Shown here: positions 16,674 to 23,952 of the stretch, in pieces
Position numbering within the stretch: position 1 is the stretch's first letter
Layout of the letters: every line of letters begins with the position of its first letter
Assembly (NCBI RefSeq): GCF_040499845.1
Contig: NZ_CP159342.1
Span: 4,650,001 to 4,714,000, forward strand
Reading direction: 5' to 3'
DNA length: 64,000 nt
DNA from: Micromonospora sp. CCTCC AA 2012012
GTDB taxonomy: Bacteria > Actinomycetota > Actinomycetes > Mycobacteriales > Micromonosporaceae
Position numbers and translations under genes: made by a program
Notes under the pieces: model-generated
Told to the model about the DNA's origin: nothing
Seen by the model: only the letters and a program-made list of their open reading frames with translations
Database searches by the model: none

Positions 16674-16705
16674 ACTTGATCGATTGGGCGGGTGGGGCGT
16701 TCCAT
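16674..16705 (+). promoter_or_regulatory. Shared promoter-like element, copy 3
   Basis: ACTTGATC (16674-16681), 15 bp, GCGTTCCAT (16697-16705; one extra base before the final AT). It drives toward the MoxR-VWA pair. CAAT and ATTG arms (around 16667-16687) bracket the -35 part. Confidence 0.5.
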
Positions 16706-16876
16706 CGTCGGCGCAGACACCGCCCGCGCGGCGTCGACACCGACCAGCACGCACCGGCGGCGACCCACGTGTCGCCGTAACCCTTCAGCGCCACCGGGGT
16801 GTGGTCGCCCACCCGCCCGGCCCGACCAGGCCGGCACGGGGTTGGCCCCACCCGTCTCCGCTGTGCGGTACCCACC

Positions 16877-16906
16877 GCCCGCGCACCCGGAGACGGGTGC
16901 GCGGGC
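16877..16906 (+). promoter_or_regulatory. Leader stem-loop before the MoxR gene
   Basis: Perfect 12-bp arms GCCCGCGCACCC (16877-16888) and GGGTGCGCGGGC (16895-16906) with a GGAGAC loop, ending 25 bp before the ATG at 16932. The loop holds GGAG, and no other strong ribosome site precedes the ATG, so the hairpin could control translation. Confidence 0.45.
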
Positions 16907-16931
16907 CCGACCCTGGAATCGAGGCATCACC

Positions 16932-18110
16932 ATGACCACACCAACCCCACCGGCCCCCCAGGCCGGCGCGCCGCAGAACAACCCGACCTCGGACGGCACG
17001 CCCACCGCTGAGGCCGCCTCTGGCCGGTCCGGCTACCTGTACCGGAAGGTGGCCCTGCACCTGGCCGACCACCCCGACCAGATTCTCAAGGTCGGCGAGA
17101 TCACCCGGGCGATCGGCGCCCCGTCGTCCGGGGCGGTGTTCGAGGCGTTGAAGAAGATGACCACCGCCGGACACGCCACCCACCACCGCGACCCGCACCA
17201 CCGCTTCCAGATCACCCAGGCCGGCATCGACGCCGCCGGCACCCTCCCACCCGCCGCGCCCCGCACCCGCTCCATCAGCAGCGGTGGTGGTGGTGGTGGT
17301 GGTGGCCGGCAGGGACGGCCCGCGCCGGTACCGCGCCCGAACGGCACGCTGTACCACCCGCGTCGGCTCGGGAGGGGCTGGGACGTCGAGGAACTACAGC
17401 GACTGCGCGCCCAGCAGGTGCCCGTGCTGCTGTACGGGCCGCCCGGCACCGGCAAGACCGCCATGGTCGAGGCCGCGTTCCCCGACCTGCTCACCGTCGC
17501 CGGCACCGGCGACACCGTCGTCGACGACTTCCTCGGCTCGTACAACCCGATCCCCGGCGGCGGCTACGAGTTCGTCCACGGACCGCTGGTCACCGCGATG
17601 CGGGAGGGGCGGGTGCTGCTGGTCGACGACGCCACCCTCATCCCGCCCCGCGTCCTGGCCGTGCTGTATCCGGCCATGGACGGCCGCGGGGTGATCACCA
17701 TCCCGGCCAACGGCAACGAGACCGTGGAAGCCGTTGACGGGTTCTACATCGTCGCCGGCCACAACCCGGGCGTGCACGGCGCGGTGCTCACCGAGGCCCT
17801 GGCCTCCCGGTTCACCGTCCACCTGCACGTCACCACCGACTGGGACCTCGCCCGCCAACTCGGCGTCCCCAAGCAGGTCGTGGCCGCGGCGATCGACCTC
17901 AACGCCGACCTCGCCGCCGGCAAGACCGTGTGGGCGCCGCAGCTGCGCGAACTGCTCGGCTTCGTGAAGGTCCGCGACCACCTGGGCATGCCCGCCGCCC
18001 TGGCCAACCTGGCCGGCATCGCCCCAGAGGACGCCCGCGACGACGTCACCGCCGCCCTGTCCCGACACACCGGCACGCCCATCACCGCGCTCGCACTCGG
18101 CAAGCGCTAA
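16932..18110 (+). CDS. MoxR/CbbQ-type AAA+ ATPase with N-terminal winged helix
   Basis: A 392-residue protein. Residues 35-95 form a winged-helix-like unit (YRKVALHLADHPDQILKVGE, then EALKKMTTAGH). A run of eight Gly encoded by seven GGT and one GGC (17283-17306) forms a hinge. The AAA+ domain follows, with Walker A LLYGPPGTGKTAMV (about 166-179), Walker B GRVLLVDDATLIPP (about 224-237; second acidic residue Asp instead of Glu) and FYIVAGHNPG. MoxR/CbbQ ATPases remodel or activate partners together with VWA proteins, and one is encoded next, 33 bp downstream. Targets here are unknown. Confidence 0.85.
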   Translation: MTTPTPPAPQAGAPQNNPTSDGTPTAEAASGRSGYLYRKVALHLADHPDQILKVGEITRAIGAPSSGAVFEALKKMTTAGHATHHRDPHHRFQITQAGIDAAGTLPPAAPRTRSISSGGGGGGGGRQGRPAPVPRPNGTLYHPRRLGRGWDVEELQRLRAQQVPVLLYGPPGTGKTAMVEAAFPDLLTVAGTGDTVVDDFLGSYNPIPGGGYEFVHGPLVTAMREGRVLLVDDATLIPPRVLAVLYPAMDGRGVITIPANGNETVEAVDGFYIVAGHNPGVHGAVLTEALASRFTVHLHVTTDWDLARQLGVPKQVVAAAIDLNADLAAGKTVWAPQLRELLGFVKVRDHLGMPAALANLAGIAPEDARDDVTAALSRHTGTPITALALGKR

Positions 18111-18143
18111 CCGCCGCCCACCCCTTCTGGAAGGAGCCCATCC

Positions 18144-19781
18144 GTGTCACACCCCAGCACCCACCTACAGCAAGGCGCACCGCCGACGCCGGCCGGCGCC
18201 AGCGACTGGCATGACTGGTCCGCGGCGTGGACCCAGCACGTCCCGCTGCTGACCGGCCTTACCGACCTCACCGTCCTCGTCGCCCCCGGCGCCGCCGGGG
18301 ACGCACCCGAGTGCTTCTACCCGGCCCTGAACCGGATCGAGGTCGACGCCACCTACATCGCCGACAGCCCCGACGTCACCGACCCGGCCAAGCCACGGCA
18401 CAAGCGGATCGTGCCCACCGGCTACGGGCTACTCGTGCACGGCGCCGCGCACGCCGCGCACAGCCGCTGGACCACCCCGCCCGGCACCCCGCCGATCCTC
18501 GCCGCCGTCGCCGACATGCTGGAGGAATCCCGGGCCGAAGGACGCCAACGCGCCCGCCGCCGCGGCGACCGCCGGTGGCTGCGCCACGTCGTGACCACCC
18601 TCCTCGACCCCGACCAGGCGGCCGTTGACGACCCGTGGCACGCCGGGCAACTTGCCGCCCTGCTCCTGGCCCGCGTCGACGCCCGCATCGTCACCAGCAA
18701 AGACGTCCGCCCGGTCCGGGCCGCCGTCACCGGCGTCCTCGGACGCAAACGCCTGCGGCAACTGCGGGACATCTGGCGCGAGGCCCACACCTGCGACGAC
18801 ACCGACGCCGACACCATGATCTGCCTGGCCCGCCGGTGGTGTCAGGTCCTCGGCATCGACCCCGACCAGCAGTACGACACCCCCGTACCGGACGCCGGGC
18901 AGTTCGCCGGCCGCCTCGCTGCGGCCCTCGTCGACTACCTCGCCGTCGCCGTCGGCTTCACCCCGGCCGAGTACGCCGCGGCGCTGCTGGCCCACCGGCA
19001 CAGCCCACCGTCGGAGTGGGACCGCCGGGACCCGACCGAGCAGGAACACCACGCGGCCCGCGACCTCGCCAACCGGCTGCGGCAGGCCCGCACCCAACAC
19101 CCCGAACCCGGCCGGCGGCCCTCCGCGATCCCACCCGGCCGGCTGCGAACCCGGCAGGCCATCACCGCCGAAGCACAAATCGCCGCCGGGCAACTCCCGA
19201 CCGCCGCTCCATGGCAGCAACGCGCCCAGCTGCCACCGGAGAAACCCCGTTTGCACCTGGCCGTCCTGGTCGACCTGTCCGGCTCGATGGACCGCTACAC
19301 CGACGCGATGTCGTCGGCCGCGTGGATCTTCGCCAACGCGGCCCGCCGCGCCGACGCGACGACCACCACCATCGGTTTCGGGGACCGCACCACCGTCCTG
19401 GTACCCCCACGCACCCGCCCCACGCAGGTGCTGACCATGCGCACCGGCCTCGCCACCGCCACCTTCCCGGAAGCGGTCAAGGTCGCCGACCAACTCCTCG
19501 ACCTACGCCACGGCCGCACCCTGCGGATGCTCGCCGTCGTCTCCGACGGCTACCTCGACGACATCCCCGCCGGGCAACAACTCGTCACCACCCTGCACCA
19601 GGCCGGCTGTGCCGTGCTGTGGCTGCACCCCGCCGACCCGCTCGCCGACAGCGAACTGACCGGCCCCGACCAGATGTGGAGGCACACCTTCACGCACACC
19701 ACCACCCTCACTGTCGCCGATCCCGTCGAGGCCGTCGCGGCGATCGCCGACGCCGCCGTCGCCGCGCTCACCCAGGCCTAG
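18144..19781 (+). CDS. VWA-domain protein, partner of the MoxR ATPase
   Basis: A 545-residue protein, GTG 18144 with AAGGAG seven bases upstream. The N-terminal two thirds is helical, with a putative metallopeptidase-like patch early on (YGLLVHGAAHAAHSRW, no HExxH). The C-terminal VWA domain (about residues 368-545) has the metal-ion-dependent adhesion site DLSGSMD near residue 376, the Thr-bearing RTGLATATFP and SDGYLDD. This layout matches CbbO/CoxE-type proteins that work with MoxR/CbbQ ATPases as remodelling machines. Paired genes of this type are widespread; presence inside a mobile element is less usual. The substrate is unknown. Confidence 0.82.
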   Translation: MSHPSTHLQQGAPPTPAGASDWHDWSAAWTQHVPLLTGLTDLTVLVAPGAAGDAPECFYPALNRIEVDATYIADSPDVTDPAKPRHKRIVPTGYGLLVHGAAHAAHSRWTTPPGTPPILAAVADMLEESRAEGRQRARRRGDRRWLRHVVTTLLDPDQAAVDDPWHAGQLAALLLARVDARIVTSKDVRPVRAAVTGVLGRKRLRQLRDIWREAHTCDDTDADTMICLARRWCQVLGIDPDQQYDTPVPDAGQFAGRLAAALVDYLAVAVGFTPAEYAAALLAHRHSPPSEWDRRDPTEQEHHAARDLANRLRQARTQHPEPGRRPSAIPPGRLRTRQAITAEAQIAAGQLPTAAPWQQRAQLPPEKPRLHLAVLVDLSGSMDRYTDAMSSAAWIFANAARRADATTTTIGFGDRTTVLVPPRTRPTQVLTMRTGLATATFPEAVKVADQLLDLRHGRTLRMLAVVSDGYLDDIPAGQQLVTTLHQAGCAVLWLHPADPLADSELTGPDQMWRHTFTHTTTLTVADPVEAVAAIADAAVAALTQA

Positions 19782-19897
19782 CCCAGCCGCGCCGTTCGGC
19801 GACCGACCAGCTCACCCCCGCGCCGCGGCGCTGCAACGGCCGTGGCCGGGCAGCGCCGCGCGCGGCCACCTTCAACGACGTACCCAAGCCCCGCAGA

Positions 19898-19922
19898 GGC
19901 GGGCTGCCGCCGGCAACCCGCC
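19898..19922 (+). terminator. Stem-loop after the VWA gene
   Basis: GGCGGG-C-TGCC (19898-19908) pairs with GGCA-A-CCCGCC (19912-19922) around a 3-nt loop, with one mismatch. It precedes promoter-like copy 4 by 47 bp, in the same hairpin-then-promoter order seen after the Lsr2 gene. Confidence 0.5.
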
Positions 19923-19968
19923 ACGTCTCGCGGGGCCGGCAGCGGACGGCCCTCGCCGCCGGTCGGCG

Positions 19969-20000
19969 ACTTGACCATCCCGCGCCATCGAAGCGTCCAT
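19969..20000 (+). promoter_or_regulatory. Shared promoter-like element, copy 4
   Basis: ACTTGACC (19969-19976), 16 bp, GCGTCCAT (19993-20000), followed 76 bp later by the ATG at 20076. Confidence 0.55.
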
Positions 20001-20075
20001 GCATCGCGTCCCCAATGACCCGGTGGGCCAGGTCCGGACGCGATACGACGCCGCCCATCACAAGGAGCTCATCTC

Positions 20076-20687
20076 ATGCGTTTCGGCACCGACAACGACC
20101 ACCCCTTCGACACCGACAACCGCGCCTGGCGACGTCTCGCCGACGTCACCAGCGAACACTTCGACGTGATCACCTGGACCCGCGACCCGGACGGACGGCC
20201 GGTCCTGCTCACCCTGGGCGACCTGCGAACCGGGGACATGATCACCCTCGCCGTCCTGGACTCCCTGGAGATCCGCGACCCGTATGCGCTGCTCGCCGTT
20301 CACACCGGCGGCGAACTCGCCGCCCACGGCCCCACCAGCGGCGCCGAAACAGCCCACTCCCTCGCCCCCATGCTCGCCCTCGACAGCACCACACTCGCCG
20401 TGACCAAACCCGTGCCGCTGCACGACCCCGCCACCACAGCCCTACCCGCCACCTGCTGGGTCGACCTGCCCACCACCTTCGCCGCGGCCCTACGGCCCGC
20501 CCTCGACGACGCCCGCACCGCCGTCCTCGTGCTGCTCGACCGCACCCAAGGCTGGCTCGCCGCCGTCGGCCCGTTCCCCACCCACGCCGCCGCCGACACG
20601 TGGCAACCCGACGACGGACCCGGCCGCGCAGCCGACCGGCTCATCGTGCCGCTGCACCCGGTCACCCTCCAGGAGGCCCAGCCGTGA
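20076..20687 (+). CDS. Conserved hypothetical protein
   Basis: A 203-residue soluble protein, ATG 20076 with AAGGAG ten bases upstream. Segments such as FDVITWTRDPDGRPVLLTLG and AVLVLLDRTQGWLAAVGPFP suggest alternating strands and helices, but no motif is identifiable. Its stop overlaps the GTG of the HAD-fold gene (GTGA, 20684-20687), so the two proteins are probably made together. Confidence 0.7.
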   Translation: MRFGTDNDHPFDTDNRAWRRLADVTSEHFDVITWTRDPDGRPVLLTLGDLRTGDMITLAVLDSLEIRDPYALLAVHTGGELAAHGPTSGAETAHSLAPMLALDSTTLAVTKPVPLHDPATTALPATCWVDLPTTFAAALRPALDDARTAVLVLLDRTQGWLAAVGPFPTHAAADTWQPDDGPGRAADRLIVPLHPVTLQEAQP

Positions 20688-21226
20688 CCAGCACCCGACC
20701 CCTGGCACACCCAGAGCTTCCGCCGATCGTGGCCCTCGACGTCGACGGCGTCCTCAACCCCGCCAACCCGGCCCACGCCGCAGCGCTCGGCTACCAGCCG
20801 CACCGCTACGACGGGCCCGGACCCGACGGGCAGCACGCGGTCGGCACCGTCTGGCTCCACCCCGACCACGGGCCATGGCTGCGGGAACTGGCCGACCACG
20901 CCCAACCGGTGTGGTGCACCAGCTGGAACCACCTCGCCGCCCAATGGATCGCCCCACGACTCGACCTGCCGACCACCTGGCCGCACGTCCCCGTCCACGC
21001 GGGCGGTGTCCGCTTCGGCCACCAGAGCAAACTCTCCGCCCTCTACCCCTGGGCCACGCGGCGGGCACTCGCCGTCCTCGACGACGAGTTCGGCGGCAAG
21101 GACCCCACCACCGTCGACCAGCGCACCCGCGACGGCGCACCCACCCTGCTCCACCCCGTCGACCCGTCTCACGGGCTGCGCCGTGCCGACATCGACACGG
21201 TGCTGACCTGGCTGCGCCGGCTCTGA
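20684..21226 (+). CDS. HAD-fold phosphatase-like protein (nucleic-acid-repair-associated HAD type)
   Basis: A 180-residue protein with the HAD motif I signature VALDVDGVLNP (residues 16-26), PVWCTSWNHLA (motif II region) and the acidic LAVLDDEFGG (motif IV). The pattern DVDGVLNP with WCTSW is typical of the small HAD group first described fused to RNA-repair proteins. Members are predicted to remove phosphate from nucleic-acid ends, though this was not shown for this protein. It is translationally coupled to the 20076 protein. Confidence 0.75.
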   Translation: MTSTRPLAHPELPPIVALDVDGVLNPANPAHAAALGYQPHRYDGPGPDGQHAVGTVWLHPDHGPWLRELADHAQPVWCTSWNHLAAQWIAPRLDLPTTWPHVPVHAGGVRFGHQSKLSALYPWATRRALAVLDDEFGGKDPTTVDQRTRDGAPTLLHPVDPSHGLRRADIDTVLTWLRRL

Positions 21227-21280
21227 CCAGGCCACACCGGCGCCGCCCGGGCGCCGGAGGCCTTCCGCTCACTCGGATTC

Positions 21281-21312
21281 GTGGGGCCCGCATCGACGGA
21301 TGCGGGCCCCAC
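21281..21312 (+). terminator. Stem-loop after the HAD gene
   Basis: Perfect 14-bp arms GTGGGGCCCGCATC (21281-21294) and GATGCGGGCCCCAC (21299-21312) with a GACG loop. It ends just before the ribosome site AAGGAG (21324-21329) of the next gene, so it could also affect that gene's translation. Confidence 0.6.
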
Positions 21313-21332
21313 GCCGTTACGCCAAGGAGTTG

Positions 21333-21704
21333 ATGATGGACAGCATGTTCGACCCCGCCGACGAACCGGGTACCGACCGGTCACCCCGGCTCAGCGTCGG
21401 CGACCCGGAACTGCGCAAGACCCGCCTGCTCGCCCGCGAGTGCTCCACCTGCATCTTCAAGCCCGGCAACCCGATGCACCTCGACCCCGGCCGACTCAGG
21501 CAGATGGTCGCCGAGGCACGGGGTGCGGCGGGATACATCATCTGCCACTCCACACTGCCCTACGCCGATAGTCCGGTCCCGCCCGCTGTCTGCCGTGGCT
21601 TCGCCGACCGCTACCGCACCTGGCAACTCCAGGTCATGGAACGACTCTGGGGCTTCGTCGACGTCGAGCCACCCGACCAGGACTCCACCCGTACGCCCGA
21701 ATGA
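21333..21704 (+). CDS. Cys-rich conserved hypothetical protein
   Basis: About 123 residues. Four Cys in the arrangement ECSTCIFKPGN, IICHSTLP and VCRGFAD look like a zinc or iron-sulfur site. I have seen this CxxCIFRPGN...CH...CRG pattern in uncharacterised actinobacterial and phage proteins. Either ATG 21333 or 21336 could be the start; AAGGAG (21324-21329) fits 21336 slightly better. The stop overlaps an ATG of the next gene (ATGA at 21701). Confidence 0.72.
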   Translation: MMDSMFDPADEPGTDRSPRLSVGDPELRKTRLLARECSTCIFKPGNPMHLDPGRLRQMVAEARGAAGYIICHSTLPYADSPVPPAVCRGFADRYRTWQLQVMERLWGFVDVEPPDQDSTRTPE

Positions 21705-21718
21705 CCAGGAGACAGCAC

Positions 21719-22180
21719 GTGCCAAGCACCGACGACTTCCTCCAACGCCAAGAACGGATCATCGACACCACCGGCTGGGCCGTCACCCACGTCCTGCCCA
21801 CCGACGACGACCCCGACACCACCGCTCCGTTCGCCTACACCGTCGGGCTCACCGCCCACGACTACCCCGAACTGATCACCGCCGGACTGCCACCCGAGGT
21901 CGCCCACAGCCTGCTCAACGACCTTGCCCGCCGGGTCTACGACAAGGCCGAACGGTTCACCCACGGCCAGCGCATCAGCGACCTCATCGCCGGCTACGAC
22001 GCGATCATCATCGACGGACCACCCACCGACGAGCTGCTGCCCGCGATGGCGATCAACCGCTACGGCCGAGAGAAAACCCGCCTCCAGCAGCTCGTGTGGC
22101 CCGACCGAGAGGGCCGATTCCCCTGGGACAGCGGGTACGACTTCGAACCGCAGGCACAGCCGCTCATCGCCCAGCTGTAA
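21719..22180 (+). CDS. DUF4262-family protein
   Basis: With start GTG 21719 (AGGAGA six bases before) the protein has 153 residues. It carries the DUF4262 pattern: FAYTVGLTAHDYPELITAGL, GQRISDLIAGYDAIIIDG and LQQLVWPDREGRFPWD. An ATG at 21701 overlapping the previous stop would add six residues. The family is common in actinobacteria and on mobile elements; its biochemical role is unknown. Confidence 0.8.
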   Translation: MPSTDDFLQRQERIIDTTGWAVTHVLPTDDDPDTTAPFAYTVGLTAHDYPELITAGLPPEVAHSLLNDLARRVYDKAERFTHGQRISDLIAGYDAIIIDGPPTDELLPAMAINRYGREKTRLQQLVWPDREGRFPWDSGYDFEPQAQPLIAQL

Positions 22181-22659
22181 CAGAGCACGCCAGCTGCCGC
22201 CGGGATCCGGGCGCCCCCTATCGGCGCTCGGATTCCGGCCACGACCGGATGCGCTCGCCTATGTCGGCTCGGGCTGTGTCGCCATCGACGTCAACGCCGT
22301 CACTGGGGTCAACACCGGTAGTCAGTTACTGAGCATTAGCGAGTGCCCGGCCCCTCCCGGTGGTTGGGCAGGCATGGAGTGAAAAGGCGGGGTCTTTCGT
22401 CGTCCGCCGTGCCGTGCGTTCGGATAGTCCGCGTGGTCTCGGCCAGCTCGCTGCCGTCGTCACCCCACAGCCGCCCGGATCCTCGCCGACGCGGCAAGGA
22501 CCAGCTACCCATAGCAATGGGGCACTGAACATCCGCACGCTCGAGCGTCCGCAAGTCTGTTCGTCGCTGCTTGGCGCCTCTTGCTCTATTCTCCGTTCAC
22601 AGCGATACTGCGGTTCGACCGCAGCGCGCGGCGAGACCTGGCATCTGCGGAGGCCTATC
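22181..22659 (+). other. 479-bp gap of lower GC content
   Basis: No gene is supported. Codon pattern and GC content drop compared with the left side, marking a boundary between the compact element genes and an island of different origin. A perfect 7-bp stem-loop CTGCGGT-TCG-ACCGCAG (22608-22624) lies 35 bp before the next start and may be an operator or leader hairpin. Confidence 0.4.
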
Positions 22660-23007
22660 GTGCCTAATCACCACGACGATCTTCAGGCGTTTGCGACTCT
22701 TGAGTCCGAATTTCGGGCGGTATGTGAGATCGCGATCGAGACATGCCTCCGCCTCTCTCCGCCCTACCGGCCAACGGCATGGAAAGGGATGATTTCCACC
22801 CTGGGTGCAGCGGAGGCTGCGCGACGCTTGGTCGTTAGCGGGGACATCCAGACAGGCTTCGGTCGGCTTGTCCAAGCTGGTCGCCCCGAGCTAACTATCG
22901 AATGGGAGATCCTTAACCCAAGGTGGGATCCGTTATTCAGCGAGCAGCACCGAGCAGCCGCACGCTGGCGGCTTCAGCGAGCGGGCATCGAGCCACCGAA
23001 CCGCTAA
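22660..23007 (+). CDS. Small conserved hypothetical protein
   Basis: A 115-residue protein, GTG 22660 with CGGAGG six bases before. Helical throughout; segments such as GAAEAARRLVVSGDIQTGFG, LTIEWEILNPRWDPLFSEQH and AAARWRLQRAG look like a conserved fold. I recognise the general pattern as a recurring actinobacterial hypothetical family but know no function. Lower GC than its neighbours. It precedes the membrane-hairpin protein at 23096 by 88 bp on the same strand. Confidence 0.65.
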   Translation: MPNHHDDLQAFATLESEFRAVCEIAIETCLRLSPPYRPTAWKGMISTLGAAEAARRLVVSGDIQTGFGRLVQAGRPELTIEWEILNPRWDPLFSEQHRAAARWRLQRAGIEPPNR

Positions 23008-23095
23008 TCGCCGCCAGCACAGTTCGGCGAGTGGCTGCGGGGGGTCGCCGAGCTGAAAGACCAAATCGCAACAGCTCCGTAAGCGAATGTGAGAG

Positions 23096-23833
23096 ATGTC
23101 CGACTACTACAAAGCCATCGTCGATGCCGGTCACGAACTTGCAGCGTCAACCAGGAACCTCGGCGCTTTAAGCTCGAATACTTTCAATGCTGCTCGCAGC
23201 CTCGGCCGCGTCGACTTGCTATCGGCGGATGCCGAAATAGCGAAGCTGCTTGCACAAAGCAAGCTGAAGGGCGTAATCATTGGGGCTGTCGCCACTGGCG
23301 GGATCATCGCAGTCGCCACCGGCGGGATTATCGCAGCAGTCAAGTCGGCGCCATACGTCAAGGACTGGTTCAACGATCTGAAGTCGAAGTCGAGTGGGAA
23401 CTCCGAGATGAGCGAGGGCGAGAGTCAACCCGCCCTGGACGGCGCCGCCGCGAAGAACTTCTCGCAACAGGTAGAGGCCTCGCTGGACGACCTCCGGACC
23501 GATATGAGCAGCGAGGAAGCCCAACGGCGACTCGCGATGATCATGATCGCCGCGGCGTTCATCGCCGATCAGATGCGGACCCTATCCCGTGCTCGCGTCG
23601 AAGACGCCGACGCTGCGCCGGAACTGAAGAGCGCGCTGGAGAGACTCTCCGCCCTAGACCTCACGGACACCCTCAACCGGATGCTGGAGGCGAACTCCTC
23701 CCTGCTCAGCGACGAGACCACGGCCGCGCTCATGAAGATCTTCGAAGGCGGCCGTTTCATCGAGGGCGAATACCTGCCCCTGCGCAACGACAAGATCAAG
23801 GACGCGCTTCGCCTGACCGACGGCGAGGAGTGA
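23096..23833 (+). CDS. Hypothetical protein with a Gly-rich membrane hairpin
   Basis: A 245-residue protein, ATG 23096. The N-terminus is amphipathic helical. Residues 58-85 form one or two membrane-spanning stretches built from a duplicated unit VATGGIIA. The second half is a soluble helical domain (KNFSQQVEASLDDLRTDMS, MIMIAAAFIADQMR). The shape (helical region, hydrophobic hairpin, helical region) resembles small membrane-acting effectors, but I cannot name a family. Base composition is lower in GC than neighbouring genes, suggesting separate transfer. Confidence 0.65.
   Translation: MSDYYKAIVDAGHELAASTRNLGALSSNTFNAARSLGRVDLLSADAEIAKLLAQSKLKGVIIGAVATGGIIAVATGGIIAAVKSAPYVKDWFNDLKSKSSGNSEMSEGESQPALDGAAAKNFSQQVEASLDDLRTDMSSEEAQRRLAMIMIAAAFIADQMRTLSRARVEDADAAPELKSALERLSALDLTDTLNRMLEANSSLLSDETTAALMKIFEGGRFIEGEYLPLRNDKIKDALRLTDGEE
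23288..23335 (+). repeat. 24-bp tandem duplication inside the membrane-hairpin gene
   Basis: Two 24-bp units (23288-23311, 23312-23335) differ at two third-codon positions and each encode VATGGIIA. Both differences are silent, so the duplicated peptide is kept exactly, which implies selection for hairpin length. Confidence 0.7.
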
Positions 23834-23882
23834 ACCGGAAAGACTCCTAAGGATCTGGCAGCACCGCCCCGCACTTTGAGCC

Positions 23883-23898
23883 GCACCCTGCCGGGTGC
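23883..23898 (+). terminator. Stem-loop between convergent genes
   Basis: GCACCC-TGCC-GGGTGC, followed by TT. It lies between the end of the 23096 gene and the end of the minus-strand DUF2637 gene and could serve either. Confidence 0.45.
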
Positions 23899-23952
23899 TT
23901 GCGCCAGCGGGCCCACAGGTTGCCGTGGCGCCGCCCCAAGGCACGAGGGTGG

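Larger units (their letters stand above)
16584..16931 (+). other. 348-bp regulatory gap before the MoxR gene
   Basis: No gene is supported. It contains promoter-like copy 3 (16674-16705), a 7-bp stem-loop CGGCGAC/GTCGCCG (16758-16777) and a 12-bp stem-loop (16877-16906) close to the MoxR start, implying a structured leader of about 230 nt. Confidence 0.5.
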
